From a virus, in the IMG/VR virus record IMGVR_UViG_3300020183_000008, positions 62,001-126,000 of that record: a stretch of DNA of 64,000 bases. One strand, given 5' to 3'. Each line of letters begins with the position of its first letter. Positions within the stretch are counted from its first letter, which is position 1. Both the position numbers and the translations under genes were made by a program. Below the pieces are notes generated by a model. That model saw only the letters and a program-made list of their open reading frames with translations, was not told where the DNA came from and did not search any database. Below are positions 52,903-61,162 of this stretch, piece by piece.

Positions 52903-53827
52903 TGTTCATCTCGCAGATCGGACACCTGCATCCAGAAAAGATGATTACAAAGCAGAAACATTTAATGAACTTAGAATGATAGCTAGGGTTGCAGCCAAGC
53001 AAAATGCATCGGCTGTGTTGTTTACTGGTGACATTTTCCACGAGAAAAGTGCCAAAATGAACAGCCATTCTCTTGTTCGAGAAGCCATGTCCGTTTTTTC
53101 TTCGTTTCCTTGCCCATGCTATTCTATCGTAGGAAATCACGACATCTCCTACAACCGTATGGAGACCCTTGAAAAACAACCCCTTGGTGTCTTATTTGAG
53201 AGCGGTGCTTTGAAAAGGCTAACTCGCGAGCAAATAGGTGAATTCGAGGTCGTCGGTGTCGATTTTGATGAAAATGTTACTTATGAAACTTTGAAACCCA
53301 AGAAAACAGACCCAGAGCGCAAGTTAGTTACGGTGTGTCATGTATACGCTGAACCCACGGAAAGAGATCTTTTCGGTGAACCCATTTATGGTTATGATAA
53401 AATATCTGAAAATACTGATGTGGATGTCTATGTTTTTGGTCATTACCACCACGACCAAGGTATTGTGAAAATAGGTGATAAATCTTTTGTAAACATCGGA
53501 GCCCTATCGAGAGGATCTTTAAATAAAGAGAATCTAGATCGTGATGTGAAAATAGGAAAAATAAGCATCACAAATGGAAAAGTTATTTGTGAAGAGATAA
53601 ACCTTCCTGTTAAGTCCGGTGTTGAAATATTCGATGTCGAAAAGAAAAAATCCATAGAAGAAAAAGAGAACGAAATAGAGCAATTCGTTTCTTCTCTAGG
53701 TAAAGCGAATTTATTCGAGTCTTTATCATCTTTAGAAAATACGATAAAATCTATGGAGCTTGAAAAGAACGTAAAAAATCGCGTTGAGCAATACTTAAAC
53801 AATCGCGGTGCAGGCATCAATTTATGA
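52865..53827 (+). CDS. Mre11/SbcD-like nuclease
   Basis: About 320 residues from ATG 52865, chosen because AAGAGGT precedes it. Metallophosphoesterase motifs are VGDVHLADR, FTGDIFHEKS, IVGNHDISY (GNHD), VCHVYAEP and VFGHYHHDQ (GHxH). The C-terminal ~90 residues are helical and would bind the Rad50-type coiled coil. It resects or nicks DNA ends with its ATPase partner, as T4 gp47 does with gp46. It lies between the two Rad50-like halves. Confidence 0.9.
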   Translation: MVKKKTVLLTVGDVHLADRTPASRKDDYKAETFNELRMIARVAAKQNASAVLFTGDIFHEKSAKMNSHSLVREAMSVFSSFPCPCYSIVGNHDISYNRMETLEKQPLGVLFESGALKRLTREQIGEFEVVGVDFDENVTYETLKPKKTDPERKLVTVCHVYAEPTERDLFGEPIYGYDKISENTDVDVYVFGHYHHDQGIVKIGDKSFVNIGALSRGSLNKENLDRDVKIGKISITNGKVICEEINLPVKSGVEIFDVEKKKSIEEKENEIEQFVSSLGKANLFESLSSLENTIKSMELEKNVKNRVEQYLNNRGAGINL

Positions 53828-54645
53828 AAAAAATGTATCTCACTTATAGTCGTATGAAAGACTACAGTGAATGCCCTAAACGCTACAAATTTAGGTACAT
53901 TGATAAATTGAAAATACCTGAGGATCTGTACTACGCTTGCTCAGGAACGATCAAGCAAAAGATAGTTGAGCTACTGTATAATGAAGACTGGTTTTTTCGA
54001 GAACAACCTCAAATCATTAAAAACCACTTTAAAAAAAGCGTCCCTAATTTATTCAATGACTGGCTCAAAAGTGTTGAAAAAGAGGGGAATCATGTTGATT
54101 TTAAAAGATATGATAGAAGCCCTGATGCTTTGATATCTGAAATCACAAATGGTGTTGACCAAATATTTAACATCATAAAATCAGCCAAACTTTTAGTATC
54201 TCCTGCGGAAAACAACCGATCAGAGGTTGATGGGGTATTCGAAGGGAAAAATTTTACTTTGAAAGGTCGTATCGACCTTGTAATCGGCGACAGAAGAAAC
54301 AGCCCTGTTATCATCGATGGGAAAGATACGATCCTAGAAAAAGGTGAAGATTACAACGATCCGGATCAACTCTACGCGTATGCCTTGATGAACGAGTACC
54401 AATACGGTGTTTTACCAAGCAAATTAGGTTTCATGATGTTTCGGTTCAACAAAATGCGTTGGATCGACCCCAGAGTGGGATTAAAAACATTCGAAGAAAA
54501 AGCGGAAAAAATAGCCGAAAGGATGCTCAATAATGACTTTCAGGCTTCTGTAGGTGATGCTTGCTTGTGGTGTAAATTTAAGCCAAAATGTAAAGAATAT
54601 CAAACTTGGATGTCATCACAAGGAATCAAAGAAGACACTTTATAA
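53824..54645 (+). CDS. Cas4/RecB-like PD-(D/E)XK nuclease with Fe-S cysteines
   Basis: A 273-residue protein. The N-terminus LTYSRMKDYSECPKRYKFRY is the standard RecB-type opening with the first cysteine. The nuclease core has GRIDLVIGDRR and VIIDGKDT (D...DxK), then QLYAYALMN with the typical Q-x3-Y helix. The C-terminus has CLWCKFKPKC, completing a four-cysteine 4Fe-4S cluster as in AddB and Cas4. It probably makes 3' overhangs for RecA. It is coupled to the Mre11-like gene. No CRISPR array or cas1/cas2 is visible, so adaptation is not implied. Confidence 0.85.
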   Translation: MKKMYLTYSRMKDYSECPKRYKFRYIDKLKIPEDLYYACSGTIKQKIVELLYNEDWFFREQPQIIKNHFKKSVPNLFNDWLKSVEKEGNHVDFKRYDRSPDALISEITNGVDQIFNIIKSAKLLVSPAENNRSEVDGVFEGKNFTLKGRIDLVIGDRRNSPVIIDGKDTILEKGEDYNDPDQLYAYALMNEYQYGVLPSKLGFMMFRFNKMRWIDPRVGLKTFEEKAEKIAERMLNNDFQASVGDACLWCKFKPKCKEYQTWMSSQGIKEDTL

Positions 54646-54654
54646 GGTGGAATT

Positions 54655-54942
54655 ATGCAGACTGTAAAAGAACTTTCCGAAAAATATCAAAGTCTATTGA
54701 AAAATATTGAACAAGCGAATGAAATGAAGGTTAGGCTTGAAGAGCGTAAAAAAGCGGCTGAAAAAAACCTTCGTGCTTTAGTTCAGAAAGTCACCGAAGC
54801 TGGATATGATATTAAGAATTTAGATAAGATTAGGGAAGAGAAAATCGCTGAATTAAAAAATCTAGTTGAAACGAAAGAAAAAGAGATCACTGAAGTGATG
54901 TCCCGACTCAACTCGATCTCAGCGGAAACATCAGCGGAATGA
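54655..54942 (+). CDS. Coiled-coil protein between Rad50-like halves
   Basis: A 95-residue protein that is almost wholly a coiled coil with heptads across the whole length (EKYQSLLKNIEQANEMKVRL, EERKKAAEKNL). It follows AAGGTGG. Placed between the two Rad50-like genes, it could be the detached part of the coiled-coil arm of the same complex. That is inference; no catalytic motif is present. Confidence 0.6.
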   Translation: MQTVKELSEKYQSLLKNIEQANEMKVRLEERKKAAEKNLRALVQKVTEAGYDIKNLDKIREEKIAELKNLVETKEKEITEVMSRLNSISAETSAE

Positions 54943-54949
54943 GGTGAGT

Positions 54950-55606
54950 ATGCTTGAGTCGTTGAAAATCAACCCATCGGAACTTTTGAAACAGACTCAA
55001 GATGCCAAGTTAGCCTTAGCTCGTATAAAAGGTGATAGGGATTCTATTCTTAGAAGACAAAATTTAGCTGAATCGGAAATCGAAACTCTCAAAAAAGAGC
55101 AGGTTGAATTATTAAAAGCCAAAGCAGTTTTGGATGACCTTGTAAAGAGTTTTATAGGTTTTCAGCTAGAACGTATCAAAGAGTATGTCGGTTTCGGTCT
55201 GAAAACTGTAATACCCGACCAAGAGTTAGATTTTGAATGCGAGGTATCTACCAAGATGAACAAACCTTGGGTGGAATTCCTCACAATAAATTCTGATGGT
55301 ATCTCAGCGAATGCCTTAGATGGTTTCGGCGGTTCAGTAGCTCAGATTGAGTCTCTGATTTTGAGAGTTCTCGCTATACTACAACTCAAACTATACCCTC
55401 TGATTGTATTGGACGAGAGTTTGAATGCGGTTAGCGAGGAATACCTTCCAAACCTTTCACATCTTTTGAGAGAATTATCAAAACAACTAGGTGTGAAAAT
55501 TTTACTCGTGACCCATAATAAAGAGATCCTTTACTCAGCAACAAGAATATACAAGGCGAGTGAAAAACACGGTAGTCTTCACATTGAAGAGGTACATGAA
55601 AGGTGA
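54950..55606 (+). CDS. Rad50/SbcC-like C-terminal half
   Basis: About 218 residues. I use ATG 54950, with GAGGTGA ahead of it, over GTG 54944. Residues ~1-75 are coiled coil. The ABC-type C-terminal lobe follows: signature-like DGFGGSVAQIESLILR (in place of LSGGE), Walker B YPLIVLDESL, D-loop NAVSEE and switch-His LLVTHNKE. Walker A is absent, so this half must pair with the product at 51622 to make the ATP site. Together they form an unusually split Rad50. Confidence 0.82.
   Translation: MLESLKINPSELLKQTQDAKLALARIKGDRDSILRRQNLAESEIETLKKEQVELLKAKAVLDDLVKSFIGFQLERIKEYVGFGLKTVIPDQELDFECEVSTKMNKPWVEFLTINSDGISANALDGFGGSVAQIESLILRVLAILQLKLYPLIVLDESLNAVSEEYLPNLSHLLRELSKQLGVKILLVTHNKEILYSATRIYKASEKHGSLHIEEVHER
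55324..55333 (+). promoter_or_regulatory. Near match (9/10) to the TTTCGGCGGA element
   Basis: TTTCGGCGGT occurs inside the Rad50-C gene, where it encodes part of the signature motif. It is likely coding coincidence. Confidence 0.15.
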
Positions 55607-56049
55607 AAACACCATCGGAAATTTCATCAAAAATAAAACAGGTAAGATTTGAATACCTAAAAGCCGCTTACCAAATTGAATTAACACGGCATCCTTGTAA
55701 CTGTATTTACAACCGAAAGGTCACGCTTCACGGTGAAGGTGAAGTTGTGACTCGACTTTGTGGTTTTTATTCTGATGATAAAAACTACATCGTTTGTGAT
55801 ACCGAGGATAGTGCTCGGAATTGCGATGCTTTCGTGTGCAAGAAATCTAAAAAGCAAGTTCGAGAGCAACTTGAAAAAGACATGATTGAAAACTCGCACA
55901 AGTACCCTGAATTATTGGCTCTTGAGTGGGTTTTAGAAAAGAAAAGCCCTATATTTTTGATTACTAAATTTGATGTTATAGTGAGCGAAATTAAAAGGCT
56001 GTTCGTAAATACAAAAGCTAAAATTCAAAAATTCTGGAGAAAAAAATGA
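55603..56049 (+). CDS. Hypothetical cysteine-containing protein
   Basis: A 148-residue protein with a GTG start in a GTGA overlap. The first half has HPCNCIYN, RLCGF, VCDT, NCDAFVC, a spacing that could bind zinc or an Fe-S cluster. The second half is helical and basic (RLFVNTKAKIQKFWRKK). It is directly coupled to the Rad50-C gene. I do not recognise the family. Confidence 0.6.
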   Translation: MKTPSEISSKIKQVRFEYLKAAYQIELTRHPCNCIYNRKVTLHGEGEVVTRLCGFYSDDKNYIVCDTEDSARNCDAFVCKKSKKQVREQLEKDMIENSHKYPELLALEWVLEKKSPIFLITKFDVIVSEIKRLFVNTKAKIQKFWRKK

Positions 56050-56579
56050 ATCTAAATAGACAGCAAAGGCGGGCAGCTAACTCCAAAGGTGTTATGCCAA
56101 ATTTTCAACCACCAGCCGATTTATCCTTGAAATTGGGTGGTATCGTTGAACAACTTCAAGCCTTGCATAAACAAAACCTAAAAATAACTGAATTTAATCG
56201 CAAACTGTTCGGGAGTTTTACCAAGCTCAAAGAATCTCTCGAAAGAAAAGGTGTTATTACTCAACAAGACTTTGATGAAGTCGAGTCTCTGTATTTGAAC
56301 ATGCTCCCTCGTCGAGAGGCTAAAATCAGAGAAATTAACGCTTCAGAAATGACAGATGACATGAAAATTAAATTCTGCATCGATGATTTTAATTCGCGTG
56401 TTCACGGTTACGATAAATACAACATCATTCCTGTTAGAGATTTGAATATTGCACCAGGTCTTGTGGTCGAATATCTAACAACCAACGGGTACATCTCCGA
56501 CAATTTAAAAGTAATGGCTGTGAGTATGGGTGTTCCTGAAATGATGATCTCTAGGAAAGAAGAAGCGCGACAGACATGA
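56046..56579 (+). CDS. Hypothetical protein
   Basis: A 177-residue protein starting MNLNRQQRRAANSKG, a basic tip often seen in small phage proteins. A helical segment (LGGIVEQLQALHKQNLKITE) and a mixed C-terminal domain follow. ATGA overlaps on both sides support expression. No function is assigned. Confidence 0.6.
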   Translation: MNLNRQQRRAANSKGVMPNFQPPADLSLKLGGIVEQLQALHKQNLKITEFNRKLFGSFTKLKESLERKGVITQQDFDEVESLYLNMLPRREAKIREINASEMTDDMKIKFCIDDFNSRVHGYDKYNIIPVRDLNIAPGLVVEYLTTNGYISDNLKVMAVSMGVPEMMISRKEEARQT

Positions 56580-56809
56580 AATACAATTTGACGATCGTTG
56601 ATAAAAACCCTGATATAAAAAATTTTATTTATGCTGGTGTTTCTGAATCTTGTTTATTGCAAGTGAAAGAAGATTTCAAAAACAAAAATCCAGTTCTTCA
56701 TTTTAAGTACGATGAGGGTGAAGTTTTAGTATCGGTATCTGAAATTCACTCGTTGGTTATCTCTGACTACTCAAATGATCTGGATGACACCTTGGAAGGC
56801 GAAATTTGA
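56576..56809 (+). CDS. Hypothetical small acidic protein
   Basis: A 77-residue protein, acidic C-terminus (DYSNDLDDTLEGEI), mixed alpha/beta pattern. Coupled by overlaps on both sides in the run of small genes after the Rad50-C gene. I do not recognise it. Confidence 0.55.
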   Translation: MKYNLTIVDKNPDIKNFIYAGVSESCLLQVKEDFKNKNPVLHFKYDEGEVLVSVSEIHSLVISDYSNDLDDTLEGEI

Positions 56810-57072
56810 TGGATATTTCCGCAATAAGAAACAGGGTGCTCGCTATTCAAGAAGACCTTCATTATTTCGATGAAATCCTAAAAAGTAAAGCTAGGTATGA
56901 AGTTAATCTTTGGGGAATTCGCGAGCAGAAACAATTCCCTGATGAAAATATTGAAGAATTAAATCAAGCTGAAGTGGAGCTTTCTCGCAGAATTGCTAAT
57001 TGTCAGTCTCTATTAGAGAAGACACGAGAAAAACTATTAAAAGCTCTTGGCGTGAGAAGTGAAAAAGGATGA
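56809..57072 (+). CDS. Hypothetical coiled-coil protein
   Basis: About 87 residues from ATG 56809, preceded by AAGGCGAA; a TTG directly upstream is less likely. The sequence is two amphipathic helices with basic and acidic faces, probably a helical hairpin (RNRVLAIQEDLHYFDEILK, ELNQAEVELSRRIANC). Its end overlaps the next gene by 14 bp. Not recognised. Confidence 0.55.
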   Translation: MDISAIRNRVLAIQEDLHYFDEILKSKARYEVNLWGIREQKQFPDENIEELNQAEVELSRRIANCQSLLEKTREKLLKALGVRSEKG

Positions 57073-57262
57073 AGTGCTAAAATTTGTTGAGAAGTGTAAG
57101 CACTGTGAGAAATGTGCGAAACCCACCCTATTTCTTGAATACGATGGTTTAGTCATCTCTGGGTGTGATGATCACATGGTCGAACTGGGTGAGTTGTTAA
57201 GAGAAACTGGGTATTATGACAAGTATCTTAATATTGACACAATACCAGAGTCGGATAACTGA
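57059..57262 (+). CDS. Small zinc-finger-like protein
   Basis: A 67-residue protein with a GTG start overlapping the previous gene. CKHCEKC in the first 20 residues and a later GCDDH could bind one zinc. The rest is acidic. Not recognised. Confidence 0.5.
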   Translation: MKKDEVLKFVEKCKHCEKCAKPTLFLEYDGLVISGCDDHMVELGELLRETGYYDKYLNIDTIPESDN

Positions 57263-57271
57263 GGTGTCGTT

Positions 57272-57622
57272 TTGAAAATTTTGATCCTATCAAGAGATAA
57301 AATTAGTCAGAATCTATTCAGGTCTAGGATTAAAAATATTTCAAACTACCAATTAGTTGGAACGAACAGCAATCAAACCGCAGAAGACATCAAGCAAAGA
57401 CTAGACTTAGCAAAAAACGATGTGATTTTTTTTCACGCACTTAAAAAATCTTTTTTTGTGACCGAACCTGATTGGTTGCCCGAACCTGTAGCGGACTACC
57501 CGAAAATTCTATGGGGTCAGTGTGATTTGATACTGTACACAAAAACTCTGTTTCAGGGTGGTGGTTACGCGGTGTTGAAAGGTTCAATTCAGGAATCAGG
57601 TTTAGTCATCGAAGAAGAATGA
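57272..57622 (+). CDS. Hypothetical protein
   Basis: A 116-residue protein with a TTG start behind GAGGTGT. The opening MKILILSRDKISQNLFRSRI resembles a Rossmann-like strand-helix. The rest includes NDVIFFHALKKSFFV and GGGYAVLKGS. Not recognised. Its stop overlaps the next start. Confidence 0.5.
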   Translation: MKILILSRDKISQNLFRSRIKNISNYQLVGTNSNQTAEDIKQRLDLAKNDVIFFHALKKSFFVTEPDWLPEPVADYPKILWGQCDLILYTKTLFQGGGYAVLKGSIQESGLVIEEE

Positions 57623-57807
57623 CTCAATACATCAAAATCAAAGACTTTTTAACAAATTACCCCTTTAGACTTGACCTAGGCTTGCCTTCGAGCCATTCTA
57701 ATCCCAATCTACGCACGGTTAAAATAAGCTGCAAGATCGAGCATTTATTTCAAATGTCTTATTCATTCAGCGTTGCAGAATCGAGACCTGTGAAAGGTAG
57801 GAAATGA
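57619..57807 (+). CDS. Hypothetical small protein
   Basis: A 62-residue protein coupled to the previous gene by ATGA. It is basic, with no visible motif or membrane span. It is supported mainly by position and overlap. Confidence 0.4.
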   Translation: MTQYIKIKDFLTNYPFRLDLGLPSSHSNPNLRTVKISCKIEHLFQMSYSFSVAESRPVKGRK

Positions 57808-57843
57808 TCTTACCATATTACAGCATATTGAAAGGGGTAATGA

Positions 57844-58401
57844 ATGTTATTCGAAACTCAGGTCGATGTGATTCTATTAAGAATGTCTGTGCTAAGAGAT
57901 GAAGATGGGGATCCCGTTGTGGAAAGAGGTCGCCCCAAAACAGAAATTAAAGTGATGCTGTACGATACCGGTGATGGTTATATGTTACCAGGTAGCGCGA
58001 TACCTGAAATCCCACCAGAGGAATGCGAAGGTTGTGACCCTTTTGATGACAATGCTCCGTGCGAAGCTGTAGCGATGGCTTTAGTCGAACAGTTGTCTGG
58101 TTTAAGTCCTCTCTACATTGAGGACAATGCTTTTCATCAGTTCACATGGAAAAATTGCACAGATTACAGCACAAAACCAGTTTCAGGCAAGGCTGTTCTT
58201 TACTATTACGGATTTGTTCAAGAAGAAACCGAGAGTGAATATAGTGCCGTGGAAGCTGTGCTTGCTGAAAAAGGTTCATCGATCCGATTTTTTTCAGAAG
58301 ATGAGTTGAAAAAACCTCATTTTCCTTGGTCGGGTGGTGACAAAGATGAAGAGACCATTCAAGAAATTCTAAGGTTATTCAAGCCTCATCTTGAACACTA
58401 G
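57844..58401 (+). CDS. Nudix-like protein lacking the catalytic box
   Basis: A 185-residue protein with Nudix-like order: an early strand QVDVILLRMSVLRDEDGDP, then YDTGDGYMLPGSAIPE, a helix EAVAMALVEQLSGLSP and late SIRFFSEDELKKPHFPW. In active Nudix enzymes the helix reads REx2EExGx; here the Glu residues are absent (ALVEQLSGL). If homologous, it is a catalytically dead fold with a binding role. AAAGGGG precedes the ATG. The similarity is pattern-level. Confidence 0.5.
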   Translation: MLFETQVDVILLRMSVLRDEDGDPVVERGRPKTEIKVMLYDTGDGYMLPGSAIPEIPPEECEGCDPFDDNAPCEAVAMALVEQLSGLSPLYIEDNAFHQFTWKNCTDYSTKPVSGKAVLYYYGFVQEETESEYSAVEAVLAEKGSSIRFFSEDELKKPHFPWSGGDKDEETIQEILRLFKPHLEH

Positions 58402-58410
58402 GATCCTCTT

Positions 58411-58923
58411 GTGCCTAGCAAAAAAGAAATACACTACACAATTAGCCCTAAGAATGTCGATGAAATAGACTTCAGGTCTATCATCGAAACTCTTGCAACA
58501 CGTTTGCGAATGAAAAGAAACGGTGCTCTTGTATCTCTTTTGAGAAATACAGAATTCGATGGTCGATTTTTCCGTTTCATTTATTTTGAGGCTGATACTT
58601 GGAAGGTTTATGTTCTTTGTCCAAAATGTAGAGAGAAAAAACTAAAATTATACAAACTCGACGATGAATATGCTTGCGAAACTTGTCATCACCTTTCTCG
58701 ACCTACCCGAAGAAGCCCACCAAGAATATCGCAAATTTATTCTAAATATGTACGACCACTAAGACTTTTGAAAGAAATAGAATCAAAACTCTTGGATCCT
58801 CAAGTGGTTCTTAGTGACAGGCAGCGTTCGATACTTGAAAACAAAGCTGCAAAAATTAGAAAAACGATGCCTGAATACATTCAAGCGTTACGGGAAGAAA
58901 TACTTGATAAATTAAGTGATTAA
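58411..58923 (+). CDS. Zinc-ribbon protein
   Basis: A 170-residue protein with a GTG start. CPKC (about 70) and CETC (about 90) form a zinc ribbon in the middle, followed by a basic segment (RPTRRSPPRISQIYSKY) and a long helix. It may bind nucleic acid. GGATCC precedes the start weakly. Not recognised. Confidence 0.6.
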   Translation: MPSKKEIHYTISPKNVDEIDFRSIIETLATRLRMKRNGALVSLLRNTEFDGRFFRFIYFEADTWKVYVLCPKCREKKLKLYKLDDEYACETCHHLSRPTRRSPPRISQIYSKYVRPLRLLKEIESKLLDPQVVLSDRQRSILENKAAKIRKTMPEYIQALREEILDKLSD

Positions 58924-58933
58924 ACAACTAATC

Positions 58934-58939
58934 TATAAT
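58934..58939 (+). promoter_or_regulatory. Candidate -10 (TATAAT)
   Basis: TATAAT lies 29 bp upstream of the next ATG, in the 39-bp gap after the zinc-ribbon gene. There is no consensus -35, as for the elements at 45205 and 42922. Confidence 0.4.
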
Positions 58940-58962
58940 TTTTATGGTTGCGTGAGAGGTGA

Positions 58963-59238
58963 ATGACCATGAAAATAAAGCGAGTGGCTTACAAAGTCGC
59001 TGTGAAATATCTGAGCGAAATATCAGAAATGATTGATCCTTCAGACAGTTTAAAAAAAGATGAATCAGCGAAACCCTCTGATTTGATCATGCAAAAAGAT
59101 AAGGTTCTATATCACCATCTCAAAGGTGGGGGTGATACAGAAGACTTTGAAAAAACTCCTCAGTTCGATAAAATCAATTACCTTGTTAGATACTACATCG
59201 ATAATGAAGGAAAAAAACGCAAAAAGGATTCTTTCTGA
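58963..59238 (+). CDS. Hypothetical small protein
   Basis: A 91-residue, highly charged protein. Two ATGs (58963 and 58969) compete; GAGAGGTGA fits the second better by spacing. N-terminal amphipathic helix, basic tail KKRKKDSF. Its stop overlaps the next start (TGATG). Not recognised; possibly virion-associated, given the neighbour. Confidence 0.5.
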   Translation: MTMKIKRVAYKVAVKYLSEISEMIDPSDSLKKDESAKPSDLIMQKDKVLYHHLKGGGDTEDFEKTPQFDKINYLVRYYIDNEGKKRKKDSF

Positions 59239-59798
59239 TGGCTTTATCAAACCTCGCTATGCGCGATTACATCCACTTGAAAAAAGGTGATACGCTCACT
59301 TGTGTGGCTGATCAGCTATTGCTTGATCAAGGTTGGAAGGGTGGAACTTTTCTGTCCTTTGCAAACGCTCTTATCGTAGATGGTAAAGCTGTACCTACAG
59401 TAACAGTATCCGATGGTATTTATGGTGGACCTTTAGCTCTTTGGGGTAGCGATGAACCTGAAGACAGGCAGACATCCTACACTGAGCAATATAAGCGATA
59501 CCGTTATGTGCAATGCACCTACGGTAATCAGATTTTCTTAACAAGAAATTTTGAGACCGTTTCTTTTTTTGAGCGAACAGGGTTATCTGTTTTAACAGAC
59601 AAGTATGGGCAAACGCACTCAGCCTTGAACACCACATCTTACGATTTGGAATATAAAGCAGGGCAGCTTTTATACGTGTCTGATAGAGGTTACCTGACAG
59701 CCGAAAAAATATGCGAAGGGTCGGTTCAATGGGGTATCGTTTTCGCAGAGCCGAATGAAGAAAATTCATATTTTCTAGGTGTGGCAAACACTAATTGA
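59238..59798 (+). CDS. Hypothetical beta-rich, possibly virion, protein
   Basis: A 186-residue beta-rich protein with many Tyr, Thr and Gly (YRYVQCTYGNQIFLTRNFE, YEYKAG-type strands). No signal or span. Composition and placement next to a virion-like gene on the opposite strand suggest a decoration or stabilising protein. The inference is weak. It converges on the minus-strand structural gene 23 bp away. Confidence 0.5.
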   Translation: MALSNLAMRDYIHLKKGDTLTCVADQLLLDQGWKGGTFLSFANALIVDGKAVPTVTVSDGIYGGPLALWGSDEPEDRQTSYTEQYKRYRYVQCTYGNQIFLTRNFETVSFFERTGLSVLTDKYGQTHSALNTTSYDLEYKAGQLLYVSDRGYLTAEKICEGSVQWGIVFAEPNEENSYFLGVANTN

Positions 59799-59821
59799 AC
59801 TTTCAGTGAAGAATCCTCAGA

Positions 59822-61162
59822 TTACGCCATTATGTCCTCAAAAGTCACCGTTCTCCCCTTCTCAGCAGGGTAATTTCGATCTGAGGGTTTTTCTGATGGT
59901 ATCAGAGGTGATACCTGAGAGGGTCTTTCTGTTCTCGTATTGAACGGTGGTGCAGGTTCTAATGCTTTCAATCCAACTTTATATGCGGTGTCTCCGAAAT
60001 CTAATTGTTGGAGTTGGAACATCTGCTGAAAAATAGCCCCGCGTTGACCTACATAATTTATAGATCCAACCGAAAACCTTTCACCTGTTGCTCGAACAAC
60101 GATATCCCTTTTGTTGAGCATCGGAGAAGGTCCTGTCCACGAATCGAAGGTATAATTCACTCGGAGACCTATCTCAGTCAATTCAATGTTTTTCTCAGCA
60201 TCAGGTGGAGCTATGATAATCTCAAAAGGACCTTCGTAACCACCTACGATGTTAGTACCGAAACAGATGGGGCAATCATGTGGTGAGTTTTCGTGAGTTT
60301 CAGAATACTCAGCGCAATTTTGACCGTTCCATTTTCTAATATAAACCTGAACACGCTCACCGCTTTGCTCAAGTATCCAACGGTTTCTACGTATAGACTC
60401 TTTCCAGATCCAATCGGTTTTTTCTTGTTGGAACAAGGTAACTGCTTTACACGAATTCAACTCGGACTCTAGTATTTGACCTTCGGTATCAAGAGCTACC
60501 GTTGTCAGCTTATAGAATATGCGATTGTGCAGAGATGTTGAAACTTTATTCGAATTGACTTTGTAGCTGATGGTCAAAGATCCTGAGATCGCAGTTGGTA
60601 GTCTTGGCGGTAAAACTTTTTGTGTTTGTGGATCCAAAATACCAGTGCTGATTAAGATAACATCACCTGTTCTAGGTTCAATTCGCAGAATCGGTACCTC
60701 TAGTAAACCTAAACCATCACCGTTATCGACTTTAACAATTACATCTCTAGTTGTAGCGTAGGGGGCATCCAAATTATCCGAAACGATTGGGTAGAAACGT
60801 GTTTTGAATCTCCATTCCCCTTGAGCATTTAAACCAGGGTCTAAATTCACAACGGACTCATCTTGAATGACTGTGTTTGTAGTGTGGTCGCGGTAGACAC
60901 CAACACCCAAAGGATCGCTGTTCAATTTTTGATATGGTCCTGCTTCAGAATCAAAACTGCGATAAATATTTACCCCGAGGATCGCACTGAAGATGGTGTT
61001 TTCAGGAATGAGTTTGGGGTCATCCCATCTAACATCGAGAACACCGTTGATATAAGGTGATAAAACAAACACATTCATAGGCGGCAAAGGGAGAGATGCG
61101 GAGGGCTTAGGCTCCGTTCTGTCAAATGGTTTGTTTGTCTTGTAGACCTCGTTGAATCGCAT
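59822..61162 (-). CDS. Virion structural protein with CxxC knuckle
   Basis: A 446-residue protein. The N-terminal 150 residues resemble a fibronectin-III-like domain (PPMNVFVLSPYINGVLDVRW, GVNIYRSFDSEAGPY). The second half includes RVQVYIRKWNGQNC and HDCPICFGTNIVGGYEG, whose CPxC plus an upstream Cys could hold a metal ion; similar 'C..C.GTG..GGY' segments occur in tail or neck proteins of large phages. The C-terminus is Pro-rich. Its start overlaps the membrane-protein gene by 41 bp. Confidence 0.6.
   Translation of the reverse strand: MRFNEVYKTNKPFDRTEPKPSASLPLPPMNVFVLSPYINGVLDVRWDDPKLIPENTIFSAILGVNIYRSFDSEAGPYQKLNSDPLGVGVYRDHTTNTVIQDESVVNLDPGLNAQGEWRFKTRFYPIVSDNLDAPYATTRDVIVKVDNGDGLGLLEVPILRIEPRTGDVILISTGILDPQTQKVLPPRLPTAISGSLTISYKVNSNKVSTSLHNRIFYKLTTVALDTEGQILESELNSCKAVTLFQQEKTDWIWKESIRRNRWILEQSGERVQVYIRKWNGQNCAEYSETHENSPHDCPICFGTNIVGGYEGPFEIIIAPPDAEKNIELTEIGLRVNYTFDSWTGPSPMLNKRDIVVRATGERFSVGSINYVGQRGAIFQQMFQLQQLDFGDTAYKVGLKALEPAPPFNTRTERPSQVSPLIPSEKPSDRNYPAEKGRTVTFEDIMA

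Noticed and set aside
53824-54645. CRISPR adaptation Cas4
   Set aside because: The four-cysteine nuclease fold is shared with AddB/RecB-like phage enzymes, and the neighbours are Mre11/Rad50-like genes.
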